This document shows, in pieces, positions 36,801 through 48,800 of a stretch of 64,000 bases of DNA; the first letter of the stretch is position 1; each line of letters begins with the position of its first letter. The position numbers and the translations under genes are program-made. Below the pieces are notes generated by a model. That model was not told the DNA's origin, ran no database searches, and saw only the letters and a list, made by a program, of their open reading frames with translations. Source of the DNA: Liolophura sinensis (lineage: Eukaryota > Mollusca > Polyplacophora > Chitonida > Chitonidae); NCBI RefSeq assembly GCF_032854445.1, contig NC_088298.1, forward strand, positions 15,613,504-15,677,503. The letters run 5' to 3'.

Positions 36801-39800
36801 CCACCATAATGCTGGTCGCCATCATATAAGTGAAATATTTTTGAGTACGGCGTAAAACACCAATCAAATAAATAAATAAGTCAGTGTTTCCATTAACAGC
36901 ATTATTTTGAGGCCTTCATGTTTCGACAGGCTTACATATAACTGTAGGTGAACTACAGGAAGTACATAAATGTTGTGAAGCTCTTTTGACCATTAGTATA
37001 AAGCAAAAAGTTGCGGAGTTGATGTTTTTGTGTGGTTTTGTTATTTCTGCCAGTTGTTGAAGATCCTGAACAGTAACACGGAGGACCCGTACCTGATCTG
37101 GGACAACGCCACGAGAGCACAGCTGATGGAGTTCCTCACAGACGAGCAGCTCAAGATGATCAAAACTGTAAGTACCGATCAATTCATGGATCAGAGTTTC
37201 TCCTGCGTAAAAAAAACTGTAAGAACCTGTGAATGGTTGTGGGTTTCCCCCCCCGGGCTCTGCTCGGTTTCCTCTCACCATAATGCTGGCCGCCATTGCA
37301 TAAGTGAAATATTTTTGAGTACAGTAAAAAAAATAATTAAAAAGTATTTCTGCCTTTCATTTGGGGCAGAAATTGTGTATTATTTTCTAATTATTTTATT
37401 ATAAACAAGATGACTGACTTTTAACAAATAGGAATATGCACTTGTTTCTTTGCTTGTCAGAAATACAGTTTGTGTCTGATAAATCTGTTTCTGTTCTTTA
37501 AGGGCGAATGTGACCCCAGTTTTGGAGCCGACTTTGTGTTTGATATTCACGCTAAAGAGTTGATTGTGGGAGAAATCTTTGTCAGGATTTATAATGAGCA
37601 ACCAACATTCCCATTAGAGGTAAGTCCTGAGGTTTTCTGGTGTACATTCGTGCATTTTTGAGTTAAATGATGGTTTAAAAATCTCCCGCTCAGCAGGCTT
37701 CGTCTCTGGCCGTATGTCCCAGCAACCTGCGGATGGTCGTGGGTTTTCACCCCGGCTCCGCCCGGTTTCCTCCCACCGTAGTGCTGGTCACGGTTGTATA
37801 AGTGAAATGTTCTTGAGTACGGCGTAAAACTCCAATCAAATAAATAAATAAATGGTTTGAAATCAAATAATATGTACAGTAAATGACTTGAAATTTTCAC
37901 TCGTGACTGAGTTGCGCATTTTGCCTGATTCTGAGAATTCTATTGGTCTTAAAAAAGGGTTTTGAGGTTTATTCATAAGTTCGAATGGTGTCCTAATGGG
38001 GGAAGTGTAGGTTTTAGCACCAAAAGTATTATTTTGTGACATTTTATTAAAAATGCCACTTTTAGGTCAAAGTTTTGGTTATTTACCATAACTGATGAGT
38101 GAATTGTGGAAAAGGAATCTTAGTAAGAAAGCATGGAACACGACTTGTATATGTTTCAAGCTACAGACACCAGAGGTGTTACCTGTAGGTAATACTAAAG
38201 ACATCAGTGGTATCCGAACGCCAGATCTCATGCGGAAAGTGGTTTTCAGTAAAAGTGTTATCATTATCTACAACGCTACGACTATATTTTAACGAATTTA
38301 TTTATTTATTTTTTGGATTGGTATTTTACGCTGTACTCAAGAATATTTCACTTAAACAACAACGGCGGCCAGCATTATGGTGGGAGGAAACCCACGACCT
38401 ATCTGCAGATTGCTGGCAAACCTTCCCAGGTACGGCCGGAGAGTATTTTCACGAAAGTATAGTATGTAAAAATGAGGGCATACCATGAGTCATTGACTAA
38501 TGAGTAAAAAAGGCAGAGTAACATCGTGAAAAGATCGTTTAAAAAATGAATAATTTTACAAAGGGAACAAATTCGTGCTGATGCGACAGCAGCGTCACTC
38601 TCATTGCAAGTGACAGGCCAGTGACCAGTGAGTAAGTATGCTGAAATTTATGCAGTTTGCATTGGTTCAGACATGAACTGACATCAGCAATCTTTGTATG
38701 GAGCCAGGAAAGGCGTAAAAACCTGGAAATTTTAAAGTACTTTAATTGTTCTAAAATTTGGGACAGATATTAGTAGTGTATAAAGCAGAATATTACATTT
38801 CTTTAAGTAAAAGTAAAAGATATGAGTGTGTTTGTTCATTAAATGGTCTAACCATGTGAGAAAAAAGAAACTCAATATTCCTGCTAGATTTACATATAAA
38901 TTGGCTAAAATGAGAAGACCAGGTGTCTCAAATTTTAGAAGAAATAAGGTACTTTTCTCAAGCCCGTAACATCAGGAATTCTTGCAGTTGTGCAGTTGGA
39001 AAGGCCTTGAAATTGAAAACCGTGACAGTTATAATGTGTTCTGATATATAAGTAGCCCGTAAAATCAGGAATTCTTGCAGTTGTGCAGTGGGAAATTCCT
39101 TGAAATTGAAAACCGTGGCAGATATAATGTGTTCTGATATATAAGTAGCCTACGGAATCAATTGCAATTAATGTATTATGAAATTCTCGTGAAGAAATTT
39201 TTTTTCCAGCACCGTTGAAATTGCTGGATTCACTACTGTGTGCGTGTGGAAGAACATATAAAGTCATGAAAAACATTCTTGTTTCTGTTTTCAGAATGCC
39301 AAAGGTTTCACGATAGACCTTCTGGATTTCTTAGGATCCCAGGCTCAGGTATGATACAATTAAATCGGTGTTGTTAAGTGATTTATCGTGGGCTTCGTTC
39401 CACAAAGCAGTTGTAACAGTGTGTGATCGTTTGGTGAAACCGATCGCTGGACATGCGAATATTTGAAATGTTTTTACTGTGTTGTATCCGGAGTATGACC
39501 AAAGCAGCTGTTAAGGCAGTGTTAAATTCTAAGCAAACAAACACAAGTACATTAGCAGAAAAGTTGATTGGGTCATTAAGAGTTCATTTACAGGTTATAT
39601 TTCATTTTTACTTTTAATTTTCTTTGAATTTCATTTTCAGTTTCACTTTCATTTTCAATTTGAGTTTCACTTTCATTTTCAATTTGTCTTTCATTTTCAG
39701 TATCTCTACTCACTGATGTCCCTCCAGCAGCAGGGCAAGCCGGTGACAGCAGCTGGCTCAGAGCGGCTGAAAAGTGTGGAGTTGTCACTGGAAGCTCTTC

Positions 39801-42800
39801 GCAATGTCATCAAAAACAATCCAGGTAAAGTTGAGATGCGAAATGTAATTGAAAATTAGGTGTCTAACAAGTTGTGTGGAAGAAAAGGATTTGGACTGAC
39901 AGTACATAAAGTACAGTTTTAACCCTTTGCCATTATTGGGCTGACTTAAGGGTAGTGTCATCCATCAAGTGAAATTTGAAGACAGATTTACCAGTCTTAT
40001 ATAATGCTTGCAAACAAGCAAAATTTACTCTAGGCATCTACTTGATATTTTTTTTTTCCAACCATACTTATGGCCAAGGGATGTATGAATAACGCATTTC
40101 CATGGATTGTTTTTTTGGGGGGGGGGGGGGAGGGGTTGTAATTTTTTTTGTAATTATGTAAAACTGAACTTTGTAAATGTCATTGTATTTCTTTCCATTC
40201 TCAGCCAATCAGGTCAATCCACTCATGGGTAAATGTCTTTTATTTTACTCCCACAATCCATCAGTTGTACATGTAGTTGTTGTTGTAATGTGCAGCTGTG
40301 CATCGAACTAGTCCCTGAAAGTCTTGTGTTGTCTTGTGTGAACTGGTCTTCAGCACATAGTCTTGATACTGTAGAATTTTGACTGATATCATGGAACATG
40401 CAAGGCTGGAAGGTAATTAATGCTTTGGATTTTAATTGACTTACAGCCAAAAACCCTGCATTTCCATGTGGCTGTCTTCCAACATTGCTGTACACTGTTG
40501 AAAAGCTCACTTGTGGAAAGCATTAAGTCAGTCAGAATTCTTGTTACATCTTTGCTGAACCGCAAAGGCTGGTTGATCAAAAGTCTTAGTAAAAGATTTA
40601 ACTTTATTTTAGTCTTGAATTTTGCAAAGCCCAAAAATAATTGGGCTAAAATTTTAAATACAAAATATGACTTGATACCAGCATTAGCTAATACACTTTC
40701 GAACAACTGCGCCCATTTAAATGGAGACATGATGATGCTCTCGTGACTAACATGAAATTGGCGTTCAGTTTAGGAAGGGGGTGAGATATTATTTGTTTCT
40801 TAGTATTTTTTGTCTTTTATTTTTTTTTGGACTGAGCTTTCTGTGCACAGTGTTTGTTAATGTTTCTCCTCTGGGGATTGGTGTAGTTGTTTTGTTCTTC
40901 TCTGATTTGGTTTTTTGTCTTCATAGTTGTAGGTGTTATTGTTTCGTAGGCTAGTCGTCTTTGTACATGTAGCGTGTAACATCAGTTTAAAAAATATCCA
41001 TCTGTAGCTTGGACAGGACAGGACACCCTGTCCATTAAGTAACTGGCATAATTTCTCTCCTTTTTCGCATGTGAAAGTGCAACTTTTAGTATTTATGCGC
41101 ATTTATAATTAAATTTTGTAGATCTAAACTACATTGGTTGGATTGGCCAGTTTCATGGCTTGATGTAAAGTATAATTTTATCAGTCAACAAGGAATAATG
41201 CATTCAGAATATACTTAAATAAACACATTGCAAAAATGCGAAAAGGTTGAATTGCAGTAAGTGTACCCCCTTAGTAATGAAATTTTGAGGATGGCATTGC
41301 GCACGAATCAAAACAAATAAGTCAGTGATTTGAATAAGCCAGGTATTCAATGCATTCTTTTGACATCTTCAATTTAAGTACTTTAAATAATCATTTTGAA
41401 GATATAAATTCGATTTTAGAGTCGTAACATAAAATGTAGTTTCCTGCAATATTTTCGTTTGTACTTGTTTATGTTGTAAGGTTGATAAACTTAGATAAGA
41501 GATGTACGTCTTCATTGTTGTATTTTATTCTACAGATGTAGAAGACAACTGTGTTATTCTACATGTATATTTCATTTGCATTTGATCACTGATTCACCTG
41601 TTTCCAATGAACACAGTCAGGTATCTGTCTAGTTTTCATAGACTTTATGCAAGCCATGTTTAAACTCATTTTTTTCCGCTATTGCATCTGGTATGTTTTC
41701 ATTCATTGTATTCAGTGGCCAGTTTTTTTTGCACTTCCTTTGTTGGTAAAATCGTGCTGATACATGCACTTATTTCATGTAGATGTTTTAAAATCCTTGT
41801 AAACACTGTTTTTTTCAAATAAATGGTATATGGGAAGGTCTGCCAGCAAACTGCGGATGTTCGTAGGTTTCCCCCGGGCTGTGCCCCTAGTGCTGGTCAT
41901 TGTCGTATAAGTGAAATATTCTTGAGTACGGCGTAAAACACCAATGAAATAAATAAATAAATATATAAAAATAAATACAGATTCCTCTCCGGATGTACGT
42001 GTGAAATCTGCGGATGGTTGTGGGTTTCCCCCGGGCTCTGCCCGGTTTCCACCCACCATAATGCTGGCCGCCGTCTAGAAGTGAAATATTCTTGAGTATG
42101 GCGTAAAACATCAAATAAATAAATAAATATATAAAAATAAATACAGATTCCTCTCCAGACGTACGTGGGAAGGTCCGCCAGAAATCTGCGGATGGTTGTG
42201 GGTTTCCCCCGGGCTGTGCCTGGTTTCCACCCATCATTATGCTGGCCGCCGTCGTATAAGTGAAATATTCTTGAGTATGGCGTAAGACACCAATGAAATA
42301 AATAAATAAATAAATAAAAAATAAATACAGGAAGTTACTAAAAAAAAAAACGATGAGAAAAGTGTGAAATACCATTGTGGATTACCCTAACTCCACAACC
42401 TTTTCGTGTACGAAAGAGCAACTTACAGTGCAATTTGTGCACATTATTAATTTGATTTTGGAAAAAAGACTACGTGGATAATTGGATTGATCAGTTTTTA
42501 CACAAGAAGTATCAGTTTTATCAGTCTACACAGAATAATGCCTTCAGAATATTCAAATAAATAATTAAAACATATTTTTATTGGACTCCCAGCGACCTGG
42601 TGGTCACGGGTTTTGCCTGGGTACAGCGTAAAAAACCAATCAAATAAATAATTAAACAAATGCGTTTTTGTTGACTTAATTATATTAATTTTGAAGTTTT
42701 TATATTGTTTCAGGAGTGGAGATTCAGTGTATAGGCCATTTTAAGCTTCTCTTCTCGCTGTTAAGACTGGACAACTGTGCCAAACTCCAGCAGTATGCTC

Positions 42801-45800
42801 TCGAGGTAAGAACCCCTGGGATAGAAACTCAGACGTCAACAAAAGGCTGCATCTGGGTACAATATGGCAGAAGGCTGTTCACAAAGGTGTCTCTTGACAA
42901 GATATATTTGGGTTCTATTAAACCATTAGTGCAAAGATACTAATTCTCATAACCTTTTTCTGTCATTTGTGTGATAAGGTGACATTATTTACTAGAAAAA
43001 ATGGTTTTAAGAAGTTTTGTGAAATAGGTCCTTGGTCTGGTATGATATCTGGTCAGCATTTGACCTGGGCCCAGTTGTTCAGAAGTGTGTTATTGCTTTA
43101 GACCATTGATAGATACTGTAAATGCCTTTTTATTCGCATGGTATTAACATTTGCGAATTTCGCGGGAAACACATTTCTGAGAAAATAAGTGCCATCAAAT
43201 ATTAAACCCATATGAGTAATTTATTAACGTAGCATGTGTTACAGTTATGAATTCATTAACAAGCACTACAGTTCTAATATATTTTCTAACATGTTCATTA
43301 GAAATACCTAATTAGAATGTATTCCGGCTTCCACAAATCCAGCTTAATTGATCGTCTTTCTTTTAAGGAAAGTAACTTTTAAGTATTGCCACAATGTGAC
43401 GTTGTTGATTTATTGCCGCAGTTAGAGACATACAAGTCGATAATTTGTACTGGGCGTGTGTGCATGATACGATATACATAAGATGAGAGAGGCTATTTTT
43501 TTTATCCACTACTTGCCTTCCAGTCATATCATCTTCTCAATGCACCCGATACATTGCTCAGGGGTTTCCGCACTTCAAACTTTGATCCTTTTCATAATGA
43601 TGATTTCGGAGAAATTTACTCAAATCCGTCACAGTTCACTCAAAGTTTCACTCATACTGCTGATGTATGAGAATTAAACAGTGGGATTTATTTATATCAC
43701 ATGTAATCCTTCGTCGTCTCCCGGAGTGAGTGATACGAATATTTGCTCACAGAGCAGCTAAGGGCTTTGTCTTATAAAGAAAAAAACAGTCTTCAAAAGA
43801 TTAAAAGCTTAGCTTATTAACTTCTTTTGTCTGATCAAGTTACTGTTCTGTATAGAATTTTTGTCACATTTTACAGGTACAAACAAGTTTAAATGATAAC
43901 ATTGTTAATTGAATGCATAAGTTGTTTTATTACTTGACGTTTCTGTATTGAGCTTTGATTTTCATTTACCAGTTAAATAAAAAATTTTGCTAAGATCGGC
44001 GAAAGTTGATTTCCTCAAATGTGTCTCTTTACCAAATCTGCGAAGGTTTATACCCTCCAATAAAAAGGCATTTACAGTAGTCCGTTAGTTTTGTATTGGA
44101 GCACATTTATTAAGATACAAGCCTGGCTGAACTTTTAATACACTTTCGAACATCCGGCCCCTGTGGTATAGCTGTGGCCCCAACCTTCACGAGTAGAAAA
44201 TATATGTTGCTCATTTTCTCATATGTATCAGTGAGCCTTAATTATTTGATAAGTGTTTTACGCCATACTCAGGAATATTTCACTTATATGATGGCAACCA
44301 GCATTATAGTGGTAGGAAACCAGGCAGAGCTTGGTTGAAACGCATGACCATCTGCAGCTTGCTGGGGGATCTTCCCATGTATGGCGGTTGAGAAAGCCTG
44401 CATGAGCTGGACTTGAACACATTAACCACGTTGGCTGAGTCATTGCACCACGCTGGCATGGTGATCCCATTAATCAGCATTTTCAGCATATGCACTCTTA
44501 TTTTCTTAGGTGATCAACAATGTGGCGGCCAATCAGGAGTGTGTAAACGACATTGCTGCCTCGGAAGTGCTGTCCTATTTATTACTAGCCATTCAGACCC
44601 TGCCAGGCTGTGAGTACATGTGCCCTTACCACCTAGATGAACAAACCATTAGTGTGCAGAAACCAGAATCTGAACTGCCATTTGCAGAAGATTTTATGGA
44701 TTTTAAAGTATACTTGGAAAGAGGGGTGTTTATTTCTTGATATGGAGGTTAGGATATGTCCCAACATATAATTGCACAAAAAGCTCCAAGGCTTTCTTCT
44801 TGGGAGGTAAAAATAGCTTTAAACTACCCTAAATTGTCTAATTTTTGGGACGCTTGGTCTGCTCATTTTGAACAATATACATGTAAGTGTAACAGGAAAA
44901 TTTAGTTTCTTTTTTTCATATGGTTAGTCCATCTAATGAACAAAAAACTTCATATCTTTTACTTTTCCCAAAAACTTGGAGAGAAATGTAATTCTTTGCT
45001 TTCAGCTTTACTAATATCAGTCCTAAAAATTAGAAGAGTTAGGGTTCAGTTTTCCAAAGGTCAGTTCAGAAATTAAGTTTCCTGCTCTGGTGATGTCAAT
45101 AGGGATAGCAGTCAAAACAACTTTTAATTGGAGAGCCCAAATTGGGCGCGCTGAGCTGTTCCTGTGACGTCAATTCAAATTATTCCTGACGATTGAACAA
45201 AAAAATAGGCTTAAGAAATATAAAATATGCCTCAAAAATGGAGAAAAAAAATTCTAATTAATTTAGTGTACCGGTATTTTCTTTTTTGTACACATCGTAG
45301 TGTACAAGTTGCACCTTTTCAGGCCTCTTCAACAGAGCTATTGATGTTGAATATCATAGGTTTTAACACTATCATCTATATTCAGTACCATACAGAAAAC
45401 TGTATGTACATGTAGTTACATTTTGGCTTTTAAAAGAATTATGTAAAGTATAAATATGGTGACATATCTTTTTCCTTTCAGGTCGGCTGTTGACCTTGGA
45501 AAGTTTATTTTCCTTGATGTCAAGTACAAAAATTGTCAAGGAAGCTCTGGCCAAAGGTGTGTATTCTGGTTTCTTTTCATTTCCATAAGTAGCTAAAAAG
45601 TGCCTTGTAATATGGTTCTTAGAATGCCTACACAGCTCGGCCTAAACTCCAACAGGATTTTTATGAAAACGATGTATTTAACATATTTTGGTCTTGAAAT
45701 AAATTTTCGGGCGTGTAAAAGCAGGCTTGCAAATGACTTTTTGAGACGTGGCTGACAGAAGTTTCAAAAACCTGTTCAATCCAGCTAGTGTTTTGAAGAT

Positions 45801-48800
45801 TCCCTTAGTTTGTACATGACAAGATCGGATTTGATGCCTGTAAGTGTAAAAAAACAAACCCTCCTTACCACAGATATAAACGTAAGGGATCAAAATTAAG
45901 CACCGTTTTCTGCCCTGTCTCTTGGCACATTGTCCCATCTCATGCTGGCTTCCTCTCCAGTCGTACGTAGGAAGGTCTGCCAGCAACCTGAGGATAGTCG
46001 TGGGTTTCCCCCGGGCTGTCCCCGGTTTCCTCCCAACATAATGCTGGCCGCCATCATATAAGTGAAACATTCTCGAGTACAGCGTAAAATACCAATCAAA
46101 TAAATAAATCTTGACACATTGTTGAGGTTGGCATCCAAATCTGTGTATCACTTGTTGGAAAATTTGTGTATAACTGGCCAAAGTTACCCCACACGTGTAC
46201 CTCATGTAAGAGCTTTAGGAGTGAAAAATTTTTCGATGTCACGATGTCAAATATTTGTTTATTTACTTCCACTTCCAGTGGTCTTGCGGCTGAATTGGTG
46301 TCAGTAATTATTGATGACGCTGTCACACGTAGCCTTACATGAAGTTCAGTTGCTCATTACCATTTGTCGTGTGACCAGTACATGTACGACATACGTTAAA
46401 TGACCTAAAATTTCGCCCACAAAAGTGCATTTTTAGAGATTTTCACAGTATACTATTTTTGGAACTGAACCTTACAATTTTCCAGCAGGATGTCACCCCA
46501 TGTTCCTAGCAAACCTCAAAACACCTTTCTAAAGTCAATAGAACAATCGGAATCAGGCAAAATAGGCCAGTTAGTCAGGAACAAAACTTATGGTCATTTA
46601 GGTTATTTGACTGGTGTTTTACATCATTGGTGTCCAGTCACAATCAAGTGAACAAATAAGTAAACTAACCGATGTTGTTTTGTTTCCAGGTGCTCTGGTC
46701 TACTTGTTGGATTTGTTCTGTAATGCCACAAACCCACAGGTGCGACAGCAGACCGCGGAACTCTTCGGTAAAATGCTGTCTGACAAACTAGTCGGCCCGA
46801 AAGTCCGTATCATCCTTAACAAATTCCTGCCAAGTATTTTCATGGACGCCATGAGAGATTCTTCTGAGGCAGCTGTGCATATGTTTGAAGGTGAGGTTGT
46901 GAACAACAAAGGTGAACTGCATTGGTTTAAATTTTTCCAAAAATGAAATGGCCTCAACCTGTTATTTTATAATATGTTGTAAGTTTTCTGTGTGGAAATA
47001 AATCAATATTTATAAGGTAAATCTTTATAATTGTCCAGTCGTCCGCTTTGATGCTACGGCTTTCTAAAATCCTAGGGAATCAAGGCTTGGTGTTTTGAGC
47101 AAATTAAAGACGCTGCAGTTTGTTTCCTGCCAAGCATAAGTTATACGTCACTAAATCTTTAAGCATTTTCAAAACGCAGCTCTGTTTGTATAGGTCAAAT
47201 TTATTTCATGCATTTGTCACTCAGTGTAAAGAAAGAAGTATGGAAATGAGTATAATTTTGTGAAAAAATTCATAGCTGTGAAAACTTCTACGTTTGTCCT
47301 TCATGTAGGAACGCATGAAAACCCGGAGTTGATCTGGAATGATGAAGCCAGGGAAAAGGTGTCAGCAGTGATCAAAAAGTTAAAAGACAAGTACGTGATG
47401 AAGTTTTGTGGAAATTTATAATGATCATTGTCACTTTGTGATATTTTGTGCTCATTGTTCAGGATTTTACAAGAGGGTTCTTGCAAACGTCTGCACATCT
47501 AAATGTACAAATCCCCATACTAGGGTATATTCCACCCTTGACTGTATGATCGAGTTAAAGTGACAACAGTCTGTTTAATAGAAATTGTTTCGAAATCATT
47601 AGGGGGCCACCAGTTAACACACCAGTTTAAGTCTAGCTCATACTGGTCGTACGAGGGAAGGCCTGACAGCAACCTGCGGATGGTCGCCAGTTTTGAGCCA
47701 GAATAAAAAATGAAAGAAAACAAAATCTGACAGAGAGACACTACTTTCTCTAATGGGACTGGGTGACAATGATGATATTTAGGCTATTTTACTGGTACGA
47801 ATCTTCTATGCTTTTACAGGCACTTCAAACTGCAGAAAGACAACCCAGATGTTCGGTGGAATCTTCCCGAAGACTTCAACGTGGTTTACTCGGACGTCCA
47901 GGGCGAGCTGGTGGTCGGAGGCGTCTTCCTACGGCTTTTCATCTCCAACCCTGGCTGGGTGCTGCGCAAACCCAAAGAGTTCCTGACAGAGTTGTTTGAG
48001 AAATGGGCTCAGCTCACCAACAACAGCACATTTGATGTAAGCCACAATCTCATTGGTGGATCTGTAGTGGATGTTAGTAAGCTGCAATTTCATTAGCTCA
48101 CCAACAACAGCACATTTGATGTAAGCCACAATCTCATTGGTGGATCTGTAGTGGATGTTAGTAAGCTGCAGTCTCATTAGCTCACCGATAACAGCACCTT
48201 TGATTCAAGCTACAATCTCCTTGGCTAAAAAATCTGTATTGGATGTTAGTAACGTGCAATTTCATTAGCTCACTAATAACAGCACCTTTGATGTAAGCCA
48301 CAGTCTCATTGGTTAAAAAATCTGTAGCCGATGTTAGTTAGCTGTGATGTCATTGGCTAAGAAAAATCTCTCCATTACTGGATGTTAGTTGTCATGTTGG
48401 AGAAATTTGTATAAGATTTTCAATTGTCAGGTTGAAACTGGTCAGTGTTAAAAGAAAAGCATACATCAAATTGAAGTAAAGAGAATTAAGAACTGTCCAA
48501 GGAAATAGTTTATTTATTTTTCCATGGCCTGCATTACAGACTTTTTAAGAGATATAATCTCCTAATGACCCTGTCATTATGGATAAATACAACACCTGAA
48601 AAGCCAATATTTCCAATACTAGTGTCATATTGAAAACTGCCTTATGTATGTGTAAGTGACGATTAGGGCTTGAAACATGGAGATAGCTTCCATGCAGTAA
48701 TGACAATATAAACATTGAAAGTGGGTTTTAATAAAGTGCAATCAATGGACGAGGACACACAAATCAGCCAATGAGTCCATTCCCCAATCTTTTGGCAGGG

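Noticed and set aside
40389-40746. Overlapping plus- and minus-strand frames of about 110 codons
   Set aside because: In an intron, no splice sites in phase, no recognisable motif, composition like the surrounding non-coding DNA.
41887-42375. 162-codon minus-strand frame
   Set aside because: Composed of the three tandem V-SINE copies and their tails.
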